DNA of 64,000 bases from Cordylochernes scorpioides (GCA_030710605.1 CP092863.1:136715445-136779444), one strand, 5' to 3'. Positions 19,480-30,665 are shown, counted from the stretch's first letter. Numbers and translations: made by a program. The notes: generated by a model from the letters alone, not told the origin.

Positions 19480-21660
19480 ACAATCCGGATAGGTCAAATG
19501 ATATATAAACGTATATGTAACAATGAAATATGTAAATTCAGTTTAATTTGCATATTCTGTTGGAAACTATGACACCATATGGTGTCCCAAGTTCCATTCA
19601 GATAATCAAATAATGTGTAAACGTATATGTAACAATGAAATATGTAAACTTACCCGCTTTCAGTTTAATTAGCATATTCTTTTGGAAACTATGACACAAT
19701 ATCGTGTCCCAAGTTACATTCATGTAGGTCAAATAATATATAAACGTATATGTAACAATGAAATATGTAAACTTACCCGCTTTCAGTTTTATTTGCATAT
19801 TCTTTTGGAAACTATGACACCATATGGTGTCCCAAGTTCCATTCAGATAGGTCAAATAATATGTAAACGTATATGTAACAATGAAATATGTAAACTTACC
19901 CGCTTTCAGTTTTAATTGCATATTCTGTTAGAAACGACATATGGCGTCCCAAGTTCCATTCAGATAGGTCAAATAATATGTGAACGTATATGTAACAATG
20001 AAATATGTAAACTTACCCGCTTTCAGTTTTATTTGCATATTCTTTTGGAAACTATGACACCATATGGTGTCCCAAGTTCCATTCAGATAGGTCAAATAAT
20101 ATGTAAACGTATATGTAACAATGAAATATGTAAACTTACCCGCTTTCAGTTTTATTTGCATATTCTTTTGGAAACTATGACACCATATGGTGTCCCAAGT
20201 TCCATTCAGATAGGTCAAATAATATGTAAACGTATATGTAACAATGAAATATGTAAACTTACCCGCTTTCAGTTTTAATTGCATATTCTGTTAGAAACGA
20301 CATATGGTGTCCCAAGTTCCATTCAGATAGGTCAAATAATATGTAAACGTATATGTAACAATGAAATATGTAAACTTACCCGCTTTCAGTTTTAATTGCA
20401 TATTCTGTTAGAAACGACATATGGTGTCCCAAGTTCCATTCAGATAGGTCAAATAATATGTAAACGTATATGTAACAATGAAATATGTAAACTTACCCGC
20501 TTTCAGTTTTATTTGCAAATTCTTTTGGAAACTATGACACCATATGGTGTCCCAAGTTCCATTCAGATAGGTCAAATAATATGTAAACGTATATGTAACA
20601 ATGAAATATGTAAACTTACCCGCTTTCAGTTTTATTTGCATATTCTTTTGGAAACTATGACACCATCATATGGTGTCCCAAGTTACATTCAGATAGGTCA
20701 AATAATATGTAAACGTATATGTAACAATGAAATATGTAAGCTTACCCGCTTTCAGTTTTATTAGCATATTCTGTTAGAAACGACATATGGTGTCCCAAGT
20801 TCCATTCAGATAGGTCAAATAATATGTAAACGTATATGTAACAATGAAATATGTAAACTTACCCACTTTCAGTTTTATTTGCATATTCTTTTGGAAACTA
20901 TGACACCATATGGTGTCCCAAGTTCCATTCAGATAGGTCAAATAATATGTAAACGTATATGTAACAATGAAATATGTAAACTTACCCGCTTTCAGTTTTA
21001 TTTGCATATTCTTTTGGAAACTATGACACCATATGGTGTCCCAAGTTCCTTTCAGATAGGTCAAATAATATGTAAACGTATATGTAACAATGAAATATGT
21101 AAACTTACCCGCTTTCAGTTTTATTTGCATATTCTGTTAGAAACTATGACACCATCATATGGTGTCCCAAGTTACATTCAGATAGGTCAAATAATATGTA
21201 AACGCATATGTAACAATGAAATATGTAAGCTTACCCGCTTTCAGTTTTATTAGCATATTCTGTTAAAACGACATATGGTGTCCCAAGTTCCATTCAGATA
21301 GGTCAAATAATATGTAAACCTATATGTAACAAATGAAATATGTAAACTTACCCACTTTCAGTTTAATTTGCATATTCTGTTAGAAACTATGACACCATAT
21401 AGTATCCCAAGTTCCATTCAGATAGGTCAAATAATGTGCAAACGTCTATGTAACAATGAAATATGTAAACTTACCCGCTTTCAGTTATAATTGCATATTC
21501 TGTTGGAAACGACATATGGTGTCCCAAGTTCCATTCAGATATGTCAAATAATGTGTAAACGTATATGTAACAATGAAATATGTAAACTTACCCGCTTTCA
21601 GTTTTAATTGCATATTCTGTTAGAAACGACATATGGTGTTCCAAGTTCCATTCAGATAAA
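19480..21660. repeat. Tandem array, 117-126 bp unit
   Basis: About eighteen units with accatatggtgtcccaagtt, cattcagataggtcaaataa, acgtatatgtaacaatgaa and cttacccgctttcag. Unit length varies because a shorter variant has gaaacgacatatgg where the longer has gaaactatgacaccatatgg. Most units are multiples of three, so spurious frames stay open on both strands. Confidence 0.93.
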
Positions 21661-21667
21661 TCAAATG

Positions 21668-21826
21668 CAGTTAAACCTTCTATAGCGCCCCCTCTAAATA
21701 GCGCCAGATTTTAAACATTAAAATATAAACATTTTACATTAAAAGTGACCTGTCTATAGAACCCCCCCTCTATAGCACCCTATTTGTGTGAGTCCCAAGA
21801 GGGGGCGCTATAGACAGGCTTATCTG
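21668..21826. mobile_element. MITE, CAGTTAAACC family
   Basis: Ends gcagttaaaccttctatagc and, inverted, ggggcgctatagacaggctt. Family members at 41338-41485 and 62258-62654 have better ends (CAGTTAAACCTGTCTATAG). CAG..CTG ends and adjacent TA suggest a pogo-like source. Confidence 0.8.
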
Positions 21827-22074
21827 TATTATGTAATATAGGATGAGATTGTTTCAAAATATCTTATGATATGATAATGAGAATTTCACAATTAGTAATA
21901 AGTATAACTACCAACCTACAACCCAAACCACATAGTTGGCTGCATTAGCTCATCCATTAATGGATTCTACTCATATCTCAAGTACAGATGCCATAAAAAA
22001 TCTCAAGATTCATAAACTCAACACCTTATGGTTGAGTGGAGGTAAGAAAGAATATTATTATCATATGTACATAC

Positions 22075-22151
22075 CTCACTGAACCAATTGCATCTATCCA
22101 CTCCTCTTCTTTATTCGAGACACTACTTGGTAAACCAAAAATTGGCTCCAT
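22075..22151 (-). CDS. Candidate first coding exon
   Basis: On the minus strand an ATG at 22151 in good context (TAAATGG) opens 25 codons plus two bases and runs into a strong donor (GTATGT, GT at 22074-22073). Two in-frame stops lie just before the ATG, so if real this is where translation begins. The peptide (MEPIFGLPSSVSNKEEEWID) is not recognised. The two leftover bases need a following exon with one leading base; the exon at 12820 would fit, but the exon at 14941 would not follow directly. Confidence 0.35.
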
Positions 22152-22206
22152 TTATCAGTACTCTAATGGAGAAACAAACTTAAGTTGATCCTATCAGCAT
22201 CGGAAT

Positions 22207-22973
22207 TCAGGATTCATAGACCAGGGAGACAACCTGGCAGTAAGGTCGCAGGGCCTCGATGATGTCCTCCTCCCTCACTGCGATGGGCAGGTTCCCGAGA
22301 ATGATCTTCTCCGCCTTCCTTCTGTACGGGAATGCCCTGAGGAAGGTGTTGTTGATGGTGAGTCCATTCTCCACCAGGCGCTCGGCCTTCTCAATGCTGT
22401 CCAGTCCGGCCATGTTATGGCCGGACATCTTCATCAGCTGGTAGACGGATCCCTTTCCCAGCAACTCCTCCAAAGCCTTAATGTAGTGCACGGGATGGAA
22501 GTCCGCTAACCATTCGACATAGCAGCATTGGTCGAACGTTGCTGCTGATGATCTAGCTTTATTCAGCGCCTGCTGTTGCCTAGTGTTTCTGACAAAGGTC
22601 GAAGCTGTCCAGATGGTTTTGGAGAGCTAGTGTCCGGCCTCATAATCTGGGCCCGCTGACTTTTAGGGTTAGACCGTTTCCTTTTTTTTTTTCCGTGTAC
22701 AGATTGGAAAGGTTCGGTGTCGTTATCCTTTTCCGCAGCCTCAACTTGCTCCGCCGATTTTTCTCTATTTGCCGCGGCCGGATTTATATATCCGCCGTTT
22801 TTCACGAACGAATTTGCGACGCTCACATCTAAATTCGAACGATTCTTTGTCGAATCTTTTATCGTCGTTAAATAGACTTGCATATCAGTCACCTCGATGG
22901 GAATCATACCATCGTGTAGGTCTTTGTCCTGGCTCTCCGCCAATACCGCATATGGGTTGGAAAGTTCCATCAT
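22207..22973 (-). pseudogene. LINE ORF1 (RNA-binding protein) with a frameshift
   Basis: Two frames together resemble a non-LTR ORF1. The first (22973-22563) is a polar, basic N-terminal half with a KKKRKRS cluster. The second (22491-22207) has an alpha-helical region followed by an RRM-like strand (EKIILGNLPIAVREEDIIEA). A frame change lies between 22563 and 22500. The copy is truncated after the RRM start, and ORF2 is absent. The upstream GC-rich bases 22980-23110 may be its 5' UTR. Confidence 0.65.
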
Positions 22974-23159
22974 ATTTATTTAATTTGAAAAAGAATTAAA
23001 GCCGTTCTTTTTAGGCTTAAGAACGTTAAAGAACACGCCACGCCGGCGGGGTAAGCGGGAGCGCGCGCTCGAGAGAGAGAGACTGGTAGATAAAGTTCTT
23101 GATGCGTTCGTAGAAGGGGGCATTCGTATAGTACATCATTTACAAATAACATTTCACTC

Positions 23160-23640
23160 ACCACTCAATGCCTCACTTGCTCTTCCTATCAATTCCTTTC
23201 TATCTACTTTTCACCATATACTCCAAAGAATCATAAATAATTACATAAAAACAATCATCGCGTGTTATCCAAAAAAAGAATTCAATCAACACTTTCGTTA
23301 CAAACAATATTATATTTATTTCTATATCACAATCTTATATGAGAGAGAATGAGAAAAAAAAGTTAATCAATAATAAAGAATATATCAAACAAATAAGAAG
23401 AAAAAGGAGAGGTGGGAAAGGAATCATCCCAAAATTTAGAAGAAGAAGAAGAAATCACGCAGCCATTTTGTACAGTCATCGGTTGATTGGTGATTGATCA
23501 GCATCAGGCCCTGGGGACACACCACGTTAGCTGCTATTGGTCTGTTGGACCGAGCATACCTACCAATCAATTGAGGCGTCCCCACATGCCCAGAAGGCTG
23601 TAAACAGGACAGCTCTCGTGTTAGTAGACGCCAGGGTGAA
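23160..23640. other. AT-rich sequence with an unassigned minus-strand open stretch
   Basis: From about 23620 to 23440 on the minus strand a frame is open and ends in a (TTC)n tract, preceded by an acceptor-like ctgtcctgtttacag. The (TTC)n end suggests a LINE tail rather than an exon. The rest is AT-rich without recognised features. Confidence 0.3.
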
Positions 23641-24330
23641 AGACATCAAATACAATAGTTAGAATCAAATACAAGAGTTAGCGACAGCTTCCAAATGTTC
23701 CTACAAACTCAGAAGGCATAAAATGGACAGCGATGTTATTATGCATCTGTGAAAGACATCAAATACAAGAGTTAGACAGTCTTCAGACGTCCTTACAAAC
23801 TCAGAAGGCATCAAATGGTCAGCGTTGTTAGTAAACCCGTGAAAGACATCAAATACAAGAGTTAAGACACAGTCTCCAAACGTTCCTACAAACACAGAAG
23901 GCATAAAATGGGTCAGCGTTGTTTGTAAACCCGTGAAAGACATCAAATACAAGAGTTAAGACACAGCTTCCAAACGTTCCTACAAACACAGAAGGCATAA
24001 AAATGGACAGCGCTGTTAGTAAACCTGAGAAATACATCAAATACAAGCGTTAGACACAGTCTTCAGACATACCTACAAACACAGAAGGCATAAAAATGGA
24101 CAGCGCTGTTAGTAAACCTGAGAAATACATCAAATACAAGCGTTAGACACAGTCTTCAGACATACCTACAAACACAGAAGGCATAAAAATGGACAGCGCT
24201 GTTAGTAAACCTGAGAAATACATCAAATACAAGAGTTAGACACAGTCTTCAGACATACCTACAAACACAGAAATCCTAAAATGGACAGCGCTGTTAGAGT
24301 AAACACGACAAACTTCAAAAACAAGAGTCA
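23640..24330. repeat. Tandem array, about 92 bp unit
   Basis: Seven to eight units with gaaagacatcaaatacaaga, cagtcttcagac and cctacaaacacagaaggc. Confidence 0.88.
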
Positions 24331-24354
24331 AATACAAGATTAAACATAACCTTC

Positions 24355-24465
24355 GGGTGAGTTGGTGAAGCAGTGGTAAAACCATCGATTTTCTACAGCC
24401 ATGGCCCGGGATCGATTCCCGCGCTTTGTTCACTTTTTTCCTAATAAAAAAAAAAAAGGTAGATG
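24355..24465 (+). mobile_element. tRNA-like SINE head
   Basis: ggtgaagcagtggtaaaacc and gggatcgattcccgcg have pol III A/B-box character, followed by an ACTTTTTT stop and an A-rich stretch. It is related to but distinct from the main SINE. Confidence 0.55.
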
Positions 24466-24469
24466 CTCT

Positions 24470-24755
24470 GTTAAAATCGAATAATCTCTTTACACCATTC
24501 TCTTGAGCTCCCTCCCCTTCATTTAAAATATGTATTTAAATAAAAAGACAACATAATAAGGATTTACAAAACTTTAAAAAACGACGCAACTTATTTTATT
24601 AAAATTAATTATAGAGAATCTTTCATTCAAGCCTTTCATCAAGATTTTGTAAATCCTTTTAATAAGAAAAATGTTGCAGCGTTACCATGGCAATACCCCT
24701 TAATTCCATTATTCATTAGTAGAAGCAATTAAATAGAATTCGCCTGATTCCACAC
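24470..24755. other. AT-rich spacer
   Basis: No gene or repeat recognised. Confidence 0.4.
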
Positions 24756-24759
24756 TCGT

Positions 24760-25815
24760 CTTTTCAATGATACGCTAAACCTTGACGTATGTACGGTGTG
24801 GTCACTGGACATGTGTCGGACCTGGAGACTGTTGTTGGGTTCTGTGCTGCCTGGAGTATAGGAGCTCTATCTATGCTTCCTTCCTGTTGTGAATCTGTAT
24901 AAGACCGGTGGTCTTAATAAAGCTGTATGTGTGTATCAAATATTGTTGGGTTCTGTGGTGCCTGGAGTATAGGAGCTCTATCTATGCTTCCTTCCTGTTG
25001 TGAATCTGTATAAGACCGGTGGTCTTAATAAAGCTGTATGTGTGTATCAAATATTGTTGGGTTCTGTGCTGCCTGGAGTATAGAAGCTCTATCTATGCTT
25101 CATTTCTGTGGTGAATCTGTATAAGACCGGTGGTCTTAATAAAGCTGTATGTGTGTATCAATATTGTTGGATTCTGTACTGCCTGGAGTATAGGAGCTCT
25201 ATCTATGCTTCCTTCCTGTGGTGAATCTGTATAAGATTGGTGGTTTTAATAAAGCTGTATGTGTGTATCAAATATTGTTGGGTTCTGTGCTGCCTGGAGT
25301 ATAGAAGCTCTATCTATGCTTCATTTCTGTGGTGAATCTGTATAAGACCGGTGGTCTTAATAAAGCTGTATGTGTGTATCAAATATTGTTGGATTCTGTA
25401 CTGCCTGGAGTATAGGAGCTCTATCTATGCTTCCTTCCTGTGGTGAATCTGTATAAGATTGGTGGTTTTAATAAAGCTGTATATGTGTATCAAATATTGT
25501 TGGGTTCTGTGCTGCCTGGAGTATAGGAGCTCTATCTATGCTTCCTTCCTGTTGTGAATCTGTATAAGACCGGTGGTCTTAATAAAGCTGTATGTGTGTA
25601 TCAAATATTGTTGGGTTCTGTGCTGCCTGGAGTATAGGAACTCCATCTATGCTTCCTTCCTGTGGTGAAACTGTATAAGACTGGTGGTCTTAATAAAACT
25701 GTATGTGTGTATCAAATATTGTTGGGTTCTGTGCTGCCTGGAGTATAGGAACTCCATCTATGCTTCCTTCCTGTGGTGAAACTGTATAAGACCGGCGGTC
25801 TTAATAAAGCTGTAT
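24760..25815 (+). repeat. Tandem array of a polyadenylation-signal-bearing unit, about 112 bp
   Basis: A single leader (24760-24830, tgacgtatgtacggtgtgg) is followed by nine units with ggttctgtgctgcctggagt, tctatctatgcttccttcct, the palindrome aagaccggtggtctt and AATAAAGCTGTATG. One unit with the same leader occurs inverted at about 54190-54425. The layout suggests an LTR or terminal segment whose end multiplied. Confidence 0.88.
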
Positions 25816-25919
25816 GGGGGTGAGTAGAAACAATTAGGTTAATTTATCTAAAGGACAAAATCATGAGGCGAATCGAGTATTTCTGCCCTTCTACAGGAGT
25901 AAAATTGAGCTTGTACTTT

Positions 25920-26300
25920 ACACTATCATCGATAGAGAAAAAAAAATCGATGCGTTCGTGATGTATTGTTGGCGAAGTATACCTTGGACAGCGAGTAGTA
26001 CATCAATACTATCACAACTATTGATTTCGGAAGATGACCGACTTCTGTACAACGGAATTGTTTGAGATTCTTCGGTCACATCACGCGACACAGGGGAATG
26101 GAGTACACCATACTGACCGGAAATATGTCTGTGCGACACATACCTGGACGTCCACCGACACGCTTCATGGACCAATTAAAGGAACCCACTGGTTTAACGG
26201 TCACCGAGATGGTACATGGAGCTCAAGACAGAGATGGCTGGTGTCGTGTTTGGGATGTAATACGTACAGTACAACGTTCGATCGCGAATAAAATGATATT
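25920..26300 (+). pseudogene. LINE (RTE-like) ORF2 C-terminal fragment
   Basis: The plus-strand frame 26062-26403 includes LRFFGHITRHRGMEYTILTG and GRPPTRFMDQLKE...AQDRDGW, the conserved tail of many endonuclease/reverse-transcriptase proteins of the RTE type. Upstream codons (25940-26060) continue in another frame, so one frameshift is present. The reverse transcriptase core is missing. Confidence 0.7.
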
Positions 26301-26444
26301 ACTACTTTACACCAGTAGAAAGGCAAACATGTGCTCGAAAGCTCAGTTAAATAAAAAGAAAACCTTAGAAGAAACTCTTCGTCTCACCATTTTGTTCTTT
26401 TGATAATATACTGCTCCAGGAAATTATATCCAACTTTTTCTTGT

Positions 26445-26720
26445 TATTATTATCCCTAGTACACGTGGTACAGGCCGTGATGATCTTGGTGGGTAGTAGT
26501 TAGTAACTGCTTTTACTGTAAAATGCACTACATGTCTACACATTTGAAAAGCATTTCGACTTTTGCACTTACAAACGTGATCGAACCCCGTTTGGTTACT
26601 TGCACTTGCTGGTGGGATTGGACTTTTGCGAGAATCGGGGGCCATTTAGAGAGGGATTCGATCCCGGGTTGTAGCGATCGAAAACCAACGGTTTAGACCA
26701 CTCTTCCATCGACCCCCATA
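26445..26720 (-). mobile_element. SINE copy
   Basis: Antisense copy of the main tRNA-derived SINE (compare 61311-61618): tail ccctagtacacgtggtacag at the left, B-box region cgatcccgggttgtagcg near 26665. Part of the A-rich middle is deleted. Confidence 0.85.
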
Positions 26721-26889
26721 TATCCGACTTACAATTCGGTAATAGCTCTTTTCCCCAAGGTTGGAGTATAGTTAAAATAACGAAGTACAATGTGAAGAAG
26801 AATCTGTATATATTATCCATTGTAAATACCATAAGATAGGTTGTTCTTTTTGTGCGGTACCTTATAAAGTTATTTCTTCTTCTTCTTTC

Positions 26890-27177
26890 TTATCTCAAAG
26901 CCATGATAATCATGGTGGGTAGTTAGCGATTGCTTTTACTGTAAGCGCACCACATGTCTACACATGTGAAAAGCAGTTCGACTTTGCACTTACAAATGTG
27001 CCAGAGCCCCGTTTGGTTACTTGCACTCGCTGGTGGGGTTGGACTTTTGCAAGAATCGGGGGCCATTGGAGCTTTTTTTTTTTTAAACATAAAAAAAAAA
27101 GTGTCCAATGCGGGAATCGAACCCGGGTCGTAGTGGTCGAAAACCAAACGGTTTAACCAGCCTTCCACCGACCCCCT
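26890..27177 (-). mobile_element. SINE copy
   Basis: Antisense. Ends ccatgataatcatggtgggt (left) and ccttccaccgacccc (right, the tRNA-like 5' end). B box gggaatcgaacccgg. Confidence 0.88.
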
Positions 27178-27189
27178 AATTTATTTCTG

Positions 27190-27441
27190 AAGATCCTTTG
27201 TTGATTGGAAGTTGATTCAGAGAAAAACACAGCCACATCAACCTATAGTTTAACTCCCGACGTTTCAATTACTTCCTGTCATTCTCTTCAAGGGAATGAT
27301 TACTTTGAATCATAGTTCTACTTATATATGTTCACGATTTTCTGAAATACAGCGTATCTTATATGCAGCTCTACACAACGCTGTATTTCAGAAAATGGTG
27401 TATGTATATAAGTAGAACTAAGATTCAATCATTCCCCTGGA
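27190..27441. repeat. Penelope-type 3' end pair forming a palindrome
   Basis: Bases 27190-27290 match the relic at 880-1010. 27290-27441 holds inverted arms (tgaatcatagttctacttat / ataagtagaactaagattca and tttctgaaatacagc / gctgtatttcagaaa). Confidence 0.65.
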
Positions 27442-27442
27442 G

Positions 27443-27710
27443 GGGGGTCGGTGGAAGGATGGTCTAAACCGTTGGTTTTCGACCGCTACGACTCGGATTC
27501 GATTCCCGCATTGGACACTTTTTTTTCTGATTAAAAAAAAATGCTCCAATGGTCCCCGAATCTTGCAAAAGTCTAACCCCACCAGCGAGTGCAAGTAACC
27601 AAACGGGGCTCTGGCACATTTGTAAGTGCAAAGTCGAACTGCTTTTCACATGTGTAGACATGTGGTGTACTCACAGTAAAAGCAGTCACCAACTTCTATC
27701 CACCTGTGTT
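27443..27710 (+). mobile_element. SINE copy
   Basis: Sense copy: head ggggtcggtggaaggatgg, B box cggattcgattcccgc, poly-T, A-rich linker, and body through acatgtgtagacatgtggtg. The last 40 bases of the family are replaced by other sequence. Confidence 0.88.
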
Positions 27711-27869
27711 TTTATCTCTCTCTCTAATAAAGTTATTATGGAACTTGAACCTACGTGAGTGTCATTCAAGCCATATGGATGTAAGACTTAACAAGGATTA
27801 ACATGTAATTATTGGCATCTACAACTGCCTACCATTGGAAAACCATAGAAATAGAATTAATACGAATCT

Positions 27870-28390
27870 ATAACGCGCTATCTATAGATAGCAAATGAAA
27901 ACATTACGACGCGAATCTTTCTTTTACACATCACTCAAACTTTTCTACTGTCCTTACTGCTATGTAAAAATATTGAGAGGACTTGGCTCATCAATGGTGA
28001 ACCCTCCCAGCGGTTTCGTCAATTTAATCTACCAGGCCGCTTCTTTAGAGTTCTAATACAAGGTTTTCCCAAAATTTCGTAAACACTTGTAAAAAAAAAT
28101 GAAATACCAATATTATCGCCGTTATGTATAATGTCTTTGTATTATGTATAAGGTAATTGTATTGTGTATTCGCCTTAATATTATTCGCCAGCTTTTAAGA
28201 AAAACACGAACTTTTGGGACAACCTTATACTGTATTGGACGATTCTGCTTGCTTATATATGCTAAACTGAAGGGTGGAATATCAGAAATAGTATCCAAGC
28301 AAACTATGAACATAGGTTGGGACAGTATAATTACATATAAATATTTGTATGGAGCAATGCTCTTCCGCAAACAATAAGGACAAGGCCAGT
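27870..28390. mobile_element. M1 MITE copy, decayed
   Basis: Carries gagaggacttggctcatcaa, accctcccagcggtttcgtc and gggtggaatatcagaaatag, as in 318-720. It is interrupted by unrelated sequence at about 28070-28210. Confidence 0.6.
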
Positions 28391-28414
28391 TAGGTATATC
28401 CATGTTGCTATGTA

Positions 28415-29703
28415 TTGGGAGTACAAATAAGTTTTGAGGGATTTGCAATAGCAGCCACAACAAATATTATATAAATAGCATCGGACCTTATAAGGTTTCA
28501 TGTTAAGGCTTCATCATTTCCCCAAAAAAATCAGAAGTCTTTTCACTCAAGTGTAAGGAACTTTTTTTTTTTTTGGTGCTCTAACCATGTCAACCTTTTT
28601 GCCAACAAAACACAATTTGCGGGAAGCGCTGCTTTTTTGTTTTAATTTGAAGAAAAGTGCAACTGATGGACATCGATTGCTGTGTGAGGCATATGGTAAA
28701 CATGCTCTATCAATAAAATCATGTGAGTACTGGTTTCGGCGTTTCAAAAGTGGCGATTTTGACACCAGAGACAAAGAACGCGGAGGGAGGCCAATAAAGT
28801 TCGAAGACGATGAGTTGGAGGCTTTATTGGACGAAGATTCAAGCCAAACTCAAGAGGAGCTCGCTGAAACCTTGGGAGTGACTCAACAAGCGATTTCGAA
28901 CCGTCTCAAGGTCATGGGTATGGTGCAAAAACAAGGAAATTGGGTTCCATATGAACTCAAGCCAGGAAACATCGAGCACCGTATTTGCACATGCGAACTA
29001 CTGCTCAAAAGACAAAATCGGAAGGGTTTTTTGCATCGAATCGTGACGGGGGACGAAAAGTGGATTCACTACGACAACCCAAAGCGCAGAAAATCGTGGG
29101 TTAAGCCCAGTCATGCATCAACTTCAACGGCCAAACAGAATATTCATGGCAAGAAGCTAATGCTGTGCATCTGGTGGGATCAGCTCGGAGTGATCTACTA
29201 TGAGCTACTTCAGCCTAACGAAACCATCACTGGAGAACGTTACCAACAACAATAGTTGCGATTAAGCCGAGCATTGAAGATTAAAAGCCCACTATATGCC
29301 AAAAGACATGACAAGGTGATCTATCAGCAAGACAACGCTCGGCCACATGTTGCAAAAGTTGTCAAGGAGACTTTGGAGGCGCTTCAATGGGATGTCCTAC
29401 CCCACCCGCTGTATTCACCAGACATTGCTCCTTCAGACTACCACATGTTCCGTTCGATGACACATGGCCTGGCCGAGCAGCACTTCACTTCTTACGAAGA
29501 GGCGAAAAATTGGGTCAATGTTTGGATCGCCTCAAAAGACGAGGAATTTTTTCGAAACGGAATCCGTATGCTGCCTGAAAGATGGGAAAAAGTCGTAGCT
29601 AAAGATGGAGAATACTTTGAATTAAATATATTGTACTGATTTCTCTGAATAAAGCTTCGAATTTATAAAAAAAAAATCCCTCAAAACTTAATTGTACTCC
29701 TAA
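28415..29703 (+). mobile_element. Full-length mariner transposon
   Basis: 1289 bp with terminal inverted repeats of about 30 bp (left ttgggagtacaaataagttt, right inverted aaacttaattgtactcctaa) and TA on both sides (28413-28414 and 29704-29705). Length and ends are those of a complete mariner. Only one stop codon interrupts its gene. Confidence 0.93.
28587..29639 (+). pseudogene. Mariner transposase with one in-frame stop
   Basis: A 350-residue frame is interrupted only by TAG at 29253-29255. The N-terminus has paired helix-turn-helix segments (residues about 8-110: FCFNLKKSATDGHRLL, then TQEELAETLGVTQQAISNRL). The catalytic triad is Asp in VTGDEKW (about 150), Asp in YQQDNARPH and Asp in SPDIAPSDY, with 34 residues between the last two. 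Length matches the mauritiana-type mariner family (about 345-350). The stop falls before the second Asp, so the product is probably inactive unless the stop is read through. Confidence 0.92.
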
Positions 29704-29786
29704 TACCATGATACCTTTCTGACATAGAAGAGACTTGTCAAGTCCACCAACCAACCAGCTAAAAACATTTGTCTATACAGAGTGTT

Positions 29787-30003
29787 TCCTACGACCGTAA
29801 CACATTGAAAACATCGGTCAATCACCGAAGTTAAGCAATATCAGGTCTGGTTAGTACTTGGGAGGGTGACCACCTGGGAACACCGGGTGTATTATTCCAG
29901 AATTGGCCAAATATCCATTATTGATTAATCAAGAAAAGCTAACCACGGATGCGTTTCGGATTGTTGGCCCTTATCAGCGTGGAACACCGGGTGTAGCTGT
30001 AGG
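29787..30003 (+). pseudogene. 5S rRNA-derived sequence interrupted by an 89-bp insert
   Basis: 29787-29891 and 29981-30003 resemble eukaryotic 5S rRNA: cctacgaccgtaacac, atcaccgaagttaagca, ggttagtacttgggagggtg, cctgggaacaccgggtg and the 3' end gctgtaggc. The pol III internal box A/C region is mostly present. A 15-bp duplication (GGAACACCGGGTGTA, 29877-29891 and 29981-29995) flanks the insert, so this copy is a pseudogene or a 5S-derived SINE hit by a retroposon. Confidence 0.75.
29892..29980 (-). mobile_element. Short Penelope-type 3' end inserted in 5S sequence
   Basis: 89 bp with attattccagaattggccaa at the left. On the minus strand ctgataagggcc..ccgaaacgc is followed by AATAA. The same unit occurs at 34568-34655. 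The 15-bp flanking duplication marks it as an insertion. Confidence 0.65.
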
Positions 30004-30004
30004 C

Positions 30005-30415
30005 CAATTACCTTTTAGGCTCGAAAAGCATACACTTTGGTTAGTAGTAGCCCGTAAAAACTATATTTTCTCTGTACCGAGTTAGCTACACCGGGGTATT
30101 GAGGGCAAACACACCACGGACGATATAAAATATAGACGTGATAAAGATTAGATAAGAAAGACAAAATTGAAGAGATTGGCGATGTGAGGAATTTGGGAAA
30201 GTGGGACAAGATAACCCCAGGAATAGATCGGATTAATTTGAGATAAGAGTGAGATGACGAAGTAGATTGATGATAGCAAGGGTTGTCCAACCTCCACGGA
30301 TTGTGTCACCTGGATCCTTTCAGGAGAGAACATTCCTCTATTCCACAATTCTCTAACCTTCGGTCAAACTTTGAAATATCTCAGGAAGCCATCTTCCTTC
30401 TGGCTATTGTTTAAC
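30005..30415. other. Unassigned sequence
   Basis: No recognised gene. Minus-strand frames here contain serine-rich, low-complexity peptide without motif. Confidence 0.35.
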
Positions 30416-30416
30416 A

Positions 30417-30665
30417 GTGGTCGGTGTGGAGGAATGGTATAACCCATCGGTTTTCGACAGCCACGACCTGTGTTCGAATCCCGAAATGGGCACTTTTTTT
30501 CCCCTGAAATTAAAAAAAAAAGGTTTCGGTGGAACTAAAAACGGGGCTATGACAACTTTGTAAGTGTAAAAGAGTTTAACTGCTTTCTACGTGTTAAGGC
30601 AGGGCATGCACTTATTGTAAAAGGAGTCGCTAACTATCTACCAGGATTATCATGGCGTACTTGGA
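30417..30665 (+). mobile_element. SINE copy, diverged
   Basis: Head gtggtcggtgtggaggaatg, B box gtgttcgaatcccg, then poly-T and A-rich linker. The body is diverged but still has ttgtaagtgtaaa and ccaggattatcatggc. Confidence 0.75.

Noticed and set aside
19598..21253. Repeated peptides of about 40 residues on both strands
   Set aside because: Same cause: a tandem array with a period mostly divisible by three.
23470..23640. Possible exon on the minus strand after a good acceptor
   Set aside because: The frame ends in a TTC repeat like a LINE tail, and the nearest donor gives a frame with an early stop.
24760..25815. CRISPR-like regular repeats
   Set aside because: Units are whole 112-bp repeats without distinct short repeats and variable spacers, and the DNA is eukaryotic.
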